A stretch of DNA of 7,414 nucleotides from contig JAGSHP010000306.1 in the NCBI GenBank assembly GCA_029855925.1, positions 1 to 7,414 on the forward strand. The letters run 5' to 3'. Positions 1-5,643 of the stretch are shown here, piece by piece. The translations under genes and the position numbers were made by a program. The DNA is from Candidatus Thorarchaeota archaeon. GTDB lineage: Archaea > Asgardarchaeota > Thorarchaeia > Thorarchaeales > Thorarchaeaceae. How positions within the stretch are numbered: position 1 is the first letter of the stretch; every line of letters starts with the position of its first letter. The notes beneath the pieces were generated by a model that saw nothing but the letters and a program-made list of their open reading frames with translations, searched no databases and was not told the DNA's origin.

Positions 1-1
1 G

Positions 2-832
2 ATGGATGAGATCTTTGGACGTGATAATTTCAGGAACGAGGTACACGTCCGGCGATTCAGGAAGAATGTCATGAATCGAACAGTACGCAGGCTTCCTGCG
101 GGTCTTGACACGATCTTCGTCTATGCCAATTCCGGTGACTTTGTGTACACACATCCGTATAGACCACGGGAGAAGGTGCGCAAGGGTTTCTGGAGGCACA
201 TGAATGACTCCTCCGGAGCCGGAACTCCCAAGGTCTTCTTTGGGAGAGTGATTCCGCCGCCACCTGGAAAGCACTGGAAGTACTCCCAACGCCGTATCGA
301 CAGGATGATCGAAGAGGGTCGCCTTGTTCTTCGATGTGGGCAGTGTGGACATATTCACTCCAAGGACGACGGTCCATGGACGGGCTGTCCAGAGTGTGGT
401 GCTGATGATCCCACACCACGATACTGGGTTGAGGAAAAGTCGGTTGACGTTCTTGATTCCAACTGGAGCGATATCTACGGATATTCGACCACTTGGAAGT
501 TTCAGACAGAGAACTCAGAGCCTCTCCTGAAGAGAATCATCGAGATTTCGAGTGAGCCGGGGGACATTGTGATGGACTTCTTTCTCGGTAGCGGGACCAC
601 TGCTGCAGTGGCGCACAAACTGGGCAGACGTTGGATTGGTGTCGAGATTGGCGATCACTTCTTCACTACGGTATTGCCACGAATGAAACAGGTCCTCGCA
701 GGAGAACAGTCCGGAATCTCGAGTAAGGTTGACTGGCAGGGTGGTGGATACTTCAAGTACTTCTCATTTGAACAGTACTGGGATCGACTTCGAGATACAG
801 ACATTGGCACTACTCAGCAAGAAGAGAAGTAG
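2..832 (+). CDS. Type III Mod-like site-specific DNA methyltransferase, C-terminal part (5' end outside window)
   Basis: Transfers a methyl group from S-adenosylmethionine to a base in DNA, probably adenine N6 or cytosine N4. The visible 276 residues match the C-terminal part of type III Mod-like (beta-class) enzymes. They contain the MDEIFG.DNF.NEV stretch that normally follows the catalytic DPPY motif, the GKHWKYS..RIDRMIEEGR segment (about 89-107), the SAM-binding motif I DFFLGSGTT (192-200) followed by LGRRWIGVE, and the late WQGGGYFKY block (245-253). The DPPY motif is not visible, so the ATG at position 2 is probably internal and the gene starts upstream. Cysteines 112, 115, 129 and 132 form a CxxC-x13-CxxC zinc-ribbon-like insert where most relatives have only a short loop. 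No restriction (Res) gene follows; the next gene is convergent. A Res partner could lie upstream, or this may be an orphan methylase. The family call is firm; target base and partner are unknown. Confidence 0.88.
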   Translation: MDEIFGRDNFRNEVHVRRFRKNVMNRTVRRLPAGLDTIFVYANSGDFVYTHPYRPREKVRKGFWRHMNDSSGAGTPKVFFGRVIPPPPGKHWKYSQRRIDRMIEEGRLVLRCGQCGHIHSKDDGPWTGCPECGADDPTPRYWVEEKSVDVLDSNWSDIYGYSTTWKFQTENSEPLLKRIIEISSEPGDIVMDFFLGSGTTAAVAHKLGRRWIGVEIGDHFFTTVLPRMKQVLAGEQSGISSKVDWQGGGYFKYFSFEQYWDRLRDTDIGTTQQEEK

Positions 833-946
833 AGCCGAAATTCAGCATCTCTCCAAGCTTGCTCCTATATTGGCTCCCCCTATCACATTCATCCTGTACA
901 GGTCAGCACATCACATCTCCACTTGGTATCTTGATGGGAAATCTAA

Positions 947-992
947 TGGGACTTCCCACTACATTACAGTTAGTGAGAGGGAGAAAGTCCCA
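947..992. repeat. Imperfect hairpin between convergent genes
   Basis: An 8-bp perfect inverted repeat, TGGGACTT at 947-954 and AAGTCCCA at 985-992, encloses a second short stem, CACTA at 957-961 and TAGTG at 971-975, with a 9-nt loop. The right side carries a 9-nt bulge. It sits in the 169-nt gap between the methyltransferase stop and the E1 beta stop, where transcripts from both sides must end, so a termination or RNA 3'-end role is possible. There is no clear T-tract beside it, so this is only a candidate. Nothing else stands out in the gap. Confidence 0.3.
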
Positions 993-1001
993 CCTTTACC
1001 T

Positions 1002-1976
1002 CTACACGATACTGCGAACAGCATCCATGATTCGCTTCTTGTCAGGAATGAAGAACTGCTCGAGTGGTGGACTGAAGGGAACCGGTGTATCGGGAGCGTT
1101 TACCCGAATGATTGGTGCATCCAGCCAGTCAAAGGCCTCCTCCTGAACCATGGCAGCAATCTCAGCAGTGGTCGCTCCGGTCTTGGTCTCCTCGGTCACA
1201 ACGACCAATCGACCTGTCTTTTTCACAGAGTCGAGGAGGGTCTTCTTGTCAAGTGGGACGAGTGTACGCGGGTCAATCACTTCCACACTGATACCCTCTT
1301 TTGCGAGTTCTTCAGCTGCGTCGAGTGCCTTGTGAAGCATGAACATGGTTCCCCAGATGGTGACATCCGCCCCCTCTCGCCGGACCTTCGCCTCGCCGAA
1401 CGGGATCAGATATTCCTCATCTGGCACTTCTTCCTTCTTGTCATAGACAAGCTTGTGTTCGAAGAACAGGACCGGGTTTGGGTTTCGAATCGCAGTCTTG
1501 ATGAGCCCCTTCACATCAGAGGCAAAGGCGGGAAGGGCGATCTTGAGACCTGGTGTGTGCATGAACCAAGCCTCCAGTGACTGTGAGTGGTGAGACGCGA
1601 TGTTCTTTCCGCCACCAAACACTGTGCGCAGTACGAGCGGGACAGACGTCTGACCACCGAACATGTATCTCATCTTGGCAGCCTGATTGCATACCTGGTC
1701 CATTGCCAGCGTGATGAGGTCTCCAAACATGATCTCTGCAACCGGGCGCAGTCCCGTGATGGCAGCACCAACAGCTGCGCCAGCGATTGTGTTCTCAGAA
1801 ATTGGTGTGTCCCTGACTCGTTCGTCACCGAACTCTTCTGCAAGTCCCTTTGTGACCTTGAAGGCGCCGCCCCAGTTCTTACCAACATCCTCGCCCATGA
1901 TGAAGACGCGTTCATCTCTCTGCATCTCCTCACGGAGCCCCTGCTTCAGTGCTTCTCTATACGTCATCTCTGTCAT
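1002..1976 (-). CDS. Thiamine-dependent 2-oxoacid/acetoin dehydrogenase E1 component, beta subunit
   Basis: The beta half of an alpha2-beta2 E1 enzyme, which decarboxylates a 2-oxoacid (pyruvate or branched-chain) or cleaves acetoin with thiamine diphosphate and normally passes the acyl group to lipoyl-E2 in the cytoplasm. At 324 residues it has full family length. Visible landmarks are GEDVG (28-32), the PISEN motif with Glu61, which in the family activates the cofactor's aminopyrimidine ring, HSQSLEAWF (130-138) with the conserved active-site His, the VIDPRTLVPLD block (234-243) that opens the C-terminal transketolase-like domain, TEETKTG (261-267), and the APDTPVPF.P.LE ending (294-306). 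The ATG directly abuts the alpha stop codon and has a GGAGGAGG ribosome site 8 nt upstream, which supports this start over the Met three codons on. Sequence style resembles AcoB/PDH beta, but the substrate cannot be decided. No E2 or E3 follows within the window. Confidence 0.93.
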   Translation of the reverse strand: MTEMTYREALKQGLREEMQRDERVFIMGEDVGKNWGGAFKVTKGLAEEFGDERVRDTPISENTIAGAAVGAAITGLRPVAEIMFGDLITLAMDQVCNQAAKMRYMFGGQTSVPLVLRTVFGGGKNIASHHSQSLEAWFMHTPGLKIALPAFASDVKGLIKTAIRNPNPVLFFEHKLVYDKKEEVPDEEYLIPFGEAKVRREGADVTIWGTMFMLHKALDAAEELAKEGISVEVIDPRTLVPLDKKTLLDSVKKTGRLVVVTEETKTGATTAEIAAMVQEEAFDWLDAPIIRVNAPDTPVPFSPPLEQFFIPDKKRIMDAVRSIV

Positions 1977-2945
1977 CTATGCCGCCTCCTCCGCAAACAC
2001 GTCCTCAAGGGCCTCTTCGGGTTTGGGATACTCTGACTTGATCGCAAACTCCGCAGCTGCGTCGACCTCTTTCTGCAGTTTCTTCTCGATCTTCTCAGCC
2101 TCTTTCTCAGTGAGTGCGCCCTGTTCAATGGCAATCTTCTTGATGATCTCTACAGGGTCTCTGCTGAGCCAGTACTCAGTCTCCTCCTTCGGTCTGTACT
2201 TGGCAGGGTCGAATCTCGAGTGACCTTTCATTCGGTAGGTCCGGCACTCGACAAGTGACGGCCCGTCACCCTTGCGTGCGCGCTCCACAGCCTCCACTAT
2301 TGCCTCATAGACCTCGAGTGCATTATTACCATCAACGACCTTGCTCGGAATGCAGTAGCCCTCGGCACGCTGCGCGATCGACTCTGATGGGCAGGTCCAT
2401 TTTATCGGCGTACCCATTGCATAGAAGTTGTTTTCTACAACCCATATCACTGGCAGTTTCCATATCGATGACATGTTGAGCGACTCACCGAAGGTGCCGT
2501 TGTTGGAGGCGCCGTCTCCAAAGAAGCAGGCGACCACGTCCTTTGTTCCTCTCATCTTGCAAGAGAGAGCTGCGCCCACGGCAATGGGGAGTCCTGACGC
2601 TACAACTCCAGTGGCTCCAAGAACACCCACATCGAACTGGGTGATATGCATCGAGCCACCCTTTCCCTTGCATGATCCAGTGGACTTCCCAAGAAGTTCC
2701 GCCATTGCCCGCTTCATGTCTGCGCCCTTTGCCACCACGTGTCCATGACCTCGGTGCGTACTCTGGATCCAGTCGGTCTTCTTCAGTGCAGCAGTAACGC
2801 CTGCAGCCACAGCCTCCTGACCAAGGTAGAGGTGGAGTGTGCCAGGAATCAGGTTCTGCCCGAATATGTCCCATACCTTTGACTCAAATAGTCGCACTTT
2901 GAGCGTGCGAGTGTATAGGTCTACTAGAGTTTTCTTGTCTACCAT
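1977..2945 (-). CDS. Thiamine-dependent 2-oxoacid/acetoin dehydrogenase E1 component, alpha subunit
   Basis: Alpha subunit of the same E1 enzyme; it supplies the diphosphate- and Mg-binding side of the thiamine site. At 322 residues it is full length. It shows IPGTLHLYLGQEAVAAG (33-49), STHRGHGH (62-69), CKGKGGSMH (92-100), and the thiamine diphosphate motif that starts at GDG (143-145) and ends at ENN (171-173). The GHSRFDP..YR segment (241-251) corresponds to the loop that is phosphorylated in mitochondrial enzymes. The acidic, lysine-rich C-terminus (about 280-322) looks helical. Wording of the N-terminal half is closest to what I remember of acetoin dehydrogenase AcoA, but PDH and branched-chain E1 alpha subunits share these motifs, so substrate is open. 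First gene of a two-gene minus-strand operon; its stop TAG touches the ATG of E1 beta with no spacer. No strong ribosome site precedes its ATG. Confidence 0.93.
   Translation of the reverse strand: MVDKKTLVDLYTRTLKVRLFESKVWDIFGQNLIPGTLHLYLGQEAVAAGVTAALKKTDWIQSTHRGHGHVVAKGADMKRAMAELLGKSTGSCKGKGGSMHITQFDVGVLGATGVVASGLPIAVGAALSCKMRGTKDVVACFFGDGASNNGTFGESLNMSSIWKLPVIWVVENNFYAMGTPIKWTCPSESIAQRAEGYCIPSKVVDGNNALEVYEAIVEAVERARKGDGPSLVECRTYRMKGHSRFDPAKYRPKEETEYWLSRDPVEIIKKIAIEQGALTEKEAEKIEKKLQKEVDAAAEFAIKSEYPKPEEALEDVFAEEAA
1985..1992 (-). promoter_or_regulatory. Ribosome binding site of E1 beta
   Basis: Read on the minus strand the bases are GGAGGAGG, lying inside the last codons of E1 alpha and 8 nt before the ATG of E1 beta. 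It fixes the E1 beta start and indicates that the two subunits are translated from one message. Confidence 0.75.
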
Positions 2946-3000
2946 CGTATCTCAACTGCCTGCTTGACCGAGGAGTTCTTGGTTCGTGCGAAAATTATCT

Positions 3001-3008
3001 GTGATAAA
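3001..3008 (-). promoter_or_regulatory. Possible archaeal TATA element for the E1 operon
   Basis: On the minus strand the bases read TTTATCAC, about 55 nt before the E1 alpha ATG. Archaeal transcription usually starts about 25 nt downstream of such a box, which would give a leader of roughly 30 nt. The match is only moderate and no clear BRE is seen, so the call is weak. The rest of the 223-nt divergent gap holds no gene I can support. Confidence 0.2.
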
Positions 3009-3128
3009 GGCTTCGAACTAGGATGAAGTGAAGGCTCCCCGCCTCAAACGAGTCAGGAACTCCCACTTGTATATGCGAAACGGTATTATGATTTTGATTA
3101 CATTGACTGGTTCGGTAAGCTGAAATGC

Positions 3129-3140
3129 CTCTATGTAGAG
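3129..3140. promoter_or_regulatory. 12-bp palindrome upstream of vapB, candidate operator
   Basis: CTCTA at 3129-3133 and TAGAG at 3136-3140 form a perfect inverted repeat with a 2-nt spacer, 28 nt before the likely vapB ATG. VapBC pairs commonly repress their own promoter by binding short inverted repeats there, so an operator is plausible. AT-rich stretches at about 3067-3075 and 3092-3100 could hold the promoter. Position and symmetry are seen; binding is inferred. Confidence 0.4.
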
Positions 3141-3156
3141 CCATTCATAGATACAT

Positions 3157-3162
3157 GGGGGG
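3157..3162 (+). promoter_or_regulatory. Ribosome binding site deciding the vapB start
   Basis: A run of six G residues ends directly at an ATG at 3163 and lies 6 nt before a second in-frame ATG at 3169. Normal spacing favours the second ATG, so the antitoxin probably begins MDQRNIPV. Confidence 0.5.
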
Positions 3163-3168
3163 ATGATT

Positions 3169-3384
3169 ATGGACCAAAGGAATATCCCGGTTGACACCAA
3201 GACATACGAGCTCTTGAAGGCGCTGAAACGACCTAGTGAATCATTTAGCGAACTGATTCTTAGATTGATACGAGAACGCCGCACAAAGATTCTTGATCAC
3301 TTTGGGCGCTGGAATATGACCGACGAAGAAATAGAAGACTTGATGCTCAGGCTGGACGAAGGTTGGAAGACTTGGACGCACTAA
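3169..3384 (+). CDS. vapB: VapB-type antitoxin (UPF0330/DUF217 family)
   Basis: A 71-residue protein that should bind and neutralise the VapC ribonuclease encoded next, and repress its own promoter. The N-terminal part (IPVDTKTYELLKALKRPSES followed by FSELILRLIRER) matches the archaeal UPF0330 antitoxin pattern: a short DNA-binding beta strand, then helices. The C-terminal acidic helix (MTDEEIEDLMLRLDEGW) would be the toxin-binding tail. An alternative ATG two codons upstream is less well spaced from the G-rich ribosome site. The gene overlaps the start of vapC, as is usual for the pair. It looks intact although its partner is broken. The family call is by pattern memory; the toxin-antitoxin context makes it solid. 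Confidence 0.82.
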   Translation: MDQRNIPVDTKTYELLKALKRPSESFSELILRLIRERRTKILDHFGRWNMTDEEIEDLMLRLDEGWKTWTH

Positions 3385-3789
3385 ACTACGTCTGTCTGGA
3401 CTCAATTGTCCTGATCGACATGGCGCGGGGTTTCAAATCAGCAAAGGACATGATTGAGGAGTTACTTGTACGACCCTACCGGTTAGCAACAACCGCCATC
3501 ACTGTCTTTGAAACGGCATTGCGGCGCTTATCGTTCTTCGAGATCTGATGAGAATCTCCAGGCATTGGCTCTACTACTGGAAGACTTAACCACTTGGCAA
3601 TTTGATACAGAGAGTGGATTGATTGCCGGAAAGATCATACACCAGCTTGAAACGAAGGGAAGGCTCATTGGATTCAGGGCCGTATTCATCGCAGCGACTG
3701 CCTTGGCAAATGGTTGTCACACGATTGTCACCAACAATCAAAGGGATTTCCGAAGAATTCCCGGGATAAAGGTGATTAGTTACCGGTGA
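3363..3789 (+). pseudogene. vapC: VapC-type PIN-domain toxin, frameshifted
   Basis: The remnant of a PIN-domain endoribonuclease, which in VapBC pairs cuts RNA such as tRNA or rRNA. The reading frame starts near a TTG at 3363 (or TTG at 3372), runs through CLDSIVLIDMARG with the first PIN Asp and ATTAITVFETAL with the conserved Glu, then hits a TGA at 3546-3548. The continuation GAYRSSRSDENLQAL through IGFRAVFIAATAL and IVTNNQRDFRRIPG lies in the next frame. Removing one base at about 3522 joins ETAL directly to GAYRS, as in normal family members, and gives about 141 residues, the usual size. The conserved Asp expected in IGxxDxxIAA is Ala here (GCC at 3679-3681), so even the repaired protein may be inactive. 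A sequencing or assembly error could explain the frameshift but would have to be separate from the substitution. Confidence 0.8.
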
Positions 3790-3799
3790 CTGGATTCTG

Positions 3800-3804
3800 T
3801 TTTT
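3800..3804 (+). terminator. Possible T-tract terminator after vapC
   Basis: TTTTT begins 11 nt after the vapC stop. Archaeal RNA polymerase can terminate at T-tracts without a hairpin, but five T residues is short, so the call is weak. Confidence 0.25.
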
Positions 3805-3864
3805 GCGCCCCGGAATGTTCCCGCTTCGCAAAAGACCAAAACTCAAAAAGGTGTGTTCTTGCAG

Positions 3865-3888
3865 GTATCTCGTAATAGTAGAAGATAC
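3865..3888. repeat. Small inverted repeat upstream of fwdD
   Basis: GTATCT at 3865-3870 and AGATAC at 3883-3888 form 6-bp arms around a 12-nt centre, starting 60 nt and ending 36 nt before the fwdD start. Its place in the 135-nt gap where the fwd promoter should lie makes an operator possible, but arms this short often arise by chance. No convincing TATA box was identified in the gap. Confidence 0.2.
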
Positions 3889-3924
3889 GGTCTCCTTGCG
3901 TTCTGATAAACGTGAAGTATAGAT

Positions 3925-4332
3925 GTGGTTGGCTTGAATCGAGTCGGTGTCGATATCATACTCATCACTGGTCGTACCTTGAAGCAGGGCCGAGGTCTTG
4001 AAATGGGTAAGACCAGTCGGGACTACACAGAGGCGGTGTCCGTCTGCGAGCTCGACCGTACAACAATGTCCGTCTTGGAGATTGGAGATGGCGATCTTGT
4101 GAGCCTTGAGACAATCGATGGTGAAGTTGTAGTTCGTGCAAGACTCGGTCGCGGTCTTGAGCCCGGCATGGGCTTTATTCCTGCGGGACCTTATGCCAAC
4201 GTAATCATTAGTGCGGACACTTGGGAGAGTGGAATGCCCGATTTCAAGGGAGTTCGTGCGAAGGTGTTCAAAGCCGCGGGCAGTCGAGTCTTTTCCATCA
4301 AAGAACTGGTGGCCAAGATGCTGGAGGAATGA
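3925..4332 (+). CDS. fwdD: Formylmethanofuran dehydrogenase subunit D
   Basis: A small subunit that, together with FwdB, encloses the tungsten- or molybdenum-pterin cofactor at which CO2 is reduced to formate. It corresponds to the C-terminal molybdopterin-dinucleotide-binding domain of the DMSO reductase family, encoded as a separate protein. Recognisable parts are ILITGRTLKQGRGLE.GK (12-29), the YTEAVSVCELD stretch (34-44), DGDLVSLET..GEVVVRA (55-72), GMGFIPAGPYAN (81-92) and TWESGMPDFKGV (99-110). At 135 residues it is normal in length, with a slightly longer C-terminal tail. The start is uncertain: GTG at 3925 has a weak GTGA ribosome-site match 9 nt upstream, and an in-frame TTG at 3934 is possible. 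It leads the D-B-A gene run, and its TGA lies 3 nt before the fwdB ATG. FwdD and FmdD (tungsten and molybdenum isoforms) cannot be told apart here. Confidence 0.9.
   Translation: MVGLNRVGVDIILITGRTLKQGRGLEMGKTSRDYTEAVSVCELDRTTMSVLEIGDGDLVSLETIDGEVVVRARLGRGLEPGMGFIPAGPYANVIISADTWESGMPDFKGVRAKVFKAAGSRVFSIKELVAKMLEE
4323..4327 (+). promoter_or_regulatory. Ribosome binding site of fwdB
   Basis: GGAGG within the last codons of fwdD lies 8 nt before the ATG at 4336 and only 5 nt before the in-frame TTG at 4333. The spacing favours the ATG. Confidence 0.7.
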
Positions 4333-4335
4333 TTG

Positions 4336-5643
4336 ATGTCCCGTCCGCAAGTCTTGGAGAACGTTGTGTGTCCCTTCTGTGGATGTCTGTGTGATGACAT
4401 TCGACTCACAATTGAAGATGGAAAGATCGTCGGTAACGAACGTGGTTGTGCCCTGAGCAAGGCGAAGTTCCTCCAAGCCACCACAGACCGGATGATGTCG
4501 CCGGCTATTCTACAAGGCTCGGAATTTGTTGAGGTCTCTCTCGATGAGGCAGTTGACCGTGCGGCGAGAATACTAGCCGAGGCGCATCGGCCGCTGATAT
4601 ATGGTCTCAGTTCAACTGAGAATGATGCACACCGGGAGGTCTATCGCTTGGCGGAGTATCTCGGTGGCGTGGTGGATAACACATCATCAGTCTGTCACGG
4701 GCCGTCAATCATAGGTACTCAGGAGTCAGGCGAACCTGTTGCTGCCCTTGCGGAGGTACGCAATCGTGCGGATCTCGTCATATACTGGGGCGCAAATCCA
4801 CTCTATGCTCATCCGCGCCACGTGAGCAGATTTGTCCGGGCGCCAGGGGTCTTCATCAAGGATCCAAAGTCCGAGCGCCAGATGTGGGTGATTGACGTTC
4901 GCGAGACCGTCACATCAAGGGTCGCGGACAGAGCCATAATCATCAGGCCCGGCACAGATCTCGAGGTGATTGAGGCTCTTCGCGCACTCGTGAGAGGCCA
5001 CACCATAGACGTGAGTTCTGTGGGTGGGGTCTCACTTGACACACTTCGTGAGATTGCTGATGCGATGAAGAGCGCAAAATACGGAGTACTCTTCTATGGC
5101 CTCGGTCTGACTCAGTCGAGGGGCCGCCATAGCAACGTAGACGCTGCAATCCGGCTCGTGCAGGACCTCAACAACTATACAAAATGGTCGATGATGCCCA
5201 TGCGTGGTCACTATAACGTGGCCGGTGCCAACAAGACCTCCACATGGACCACAGGCTATCCCTATGCAGTGGACTATTCACGAGGCTATCCTCGGTATCA
5301 ACCCGGTGAATACACCGCAGTCGATCTTCTCAGGCGCAGAGAGGTCGATGCACTTCTTAATGTCGCTGCCGATCCTATCGCACACTTTCCACGTGCAGCC
5401 ATACAGGGCCTCAAGTCCATCCCCATCATAAACCTCGACCCCAAAAGGAACCTGACCTCACTGATTGCCACCGTGAACATTCCGACGGCGATTGCCGGGA
5501 TCGAGTGTGACGGCGCTGTTGCCCGCATGGACGGTCTACCTCTCTATGTCAAGAAGATCGTAGACCCTCCCGAAAGTGTGTTACCCGACCGAGAAGTCCT
5601 ACGAATGATCTTTGACCGAGTGCAGGAGGTCTCAAGACAGTGA
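4336..5643 (+). CDS. fwdB: Formylmethanofuran dehydrogenase subunit B (catalytic, W/Mo-pterin)
   Basis: Catalytic subunit that reduces CO2 to formate at a tungsten or molybdenum bis-pterin site, the first half-reaction of CO2 fixation on methanofuran. With the ATG start it has 435 residues, the usual size. Near the N-terminus VCPFCGCLCDDI (11-22) and the later Cys38 in GCALSKAKF supply the [4Fe-4S] cluster ligands. Cys120 in VCHGPS is the residue that binds the metal in the family; some methanogens have selenocysteine there, and here it is an ordinary TGT codon. YWGANPLYAHPRH (150-162) and the DP.AHFP region (about 346-352) are also family-typical. The intact cluster and metal ligand argue for a true dehydrogenase rather than a bacterial formyltransferase-complex homologue. 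It is translationally coupled on both sides: a ribosome site inside fwdD, and a stop overlapping the fwdA start. Confidence 0.95.
   Translation: MSRPQVLENVVCPFCGCLCDDIRLTIEDGKIVGNERGCALSKAKFLQATTDRMMSPAILQGSEFVEVSLDEAVDRAARILAEAHRPLIYGLSSTENDAHREVYRLAEYLGGVVDNTSSVCHGPSIIGTQESGEPVAALAEVRNRADLVIYWGANPLYAHPRHVSRFVRAPGVFIKDPKSERQMWVIDVRETVTSRVADRAIIIRPGTDLEVIEALRALVRGHTIDVSSVGGVSLDTLREIADAMKSAKYGVLFYGLGLTQSRGRHSNVDAAIRLVQDLNNYTKWSMMPMRGHYNVAGANKTSTWTTGYPYAVDYSRGYPRYQPGEYTAVDLLRRREVDALLNVAADPIAHFPRAAIQGLKSIPIINLDPKRNLTSLIATVNIPTAIAGIECDGAVARMDGLPLYVKKIVDPPESVLPDREVLRMIFDRVQEVSRQ
5624..5630 (+). promoter_or_regulatory. Ribosome binding site of fwdA
   Basis: AGGAGGT inside the end of fwdB lies 9 nt before the GTG start at 5640, supporting that non-ATG start. 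Confidence 0.75.

Noticed and set aside
729..1580. A 283-residue plus-strand open frame opposite E1 beta
   Set aside because: It lies almost wholly antisense to a clear E1 beta gene, starts inside the methyltransferase, and has no recognisable motif. It is explained by the codon pattern of the real gene.
1687..2223. A Ser/Ala-rich plus-strand frame opposite the E1 alpha/beta junction
   Set aside because: Low-complexity composition mirrors the Glu/Lys/Ala-rich C-terminus of E1 alpha on the other strand; no start signal or homology.
3508..3789. The 3' part of vapC as an independent 93-residue gene starting at TTG 3508
   Set aside because: Its first residues (MKRHC) do not resemble a PIN start, while the part from GAYRS onward continues the upstream frame after one-base correction.
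3586..4476. A 296-residue minus-strand open frame opposite vapC, fwdD and the start of fwdB
   Set aside because: It crosses three plus-strand genes with clear family motifs and shows no domain of its own.
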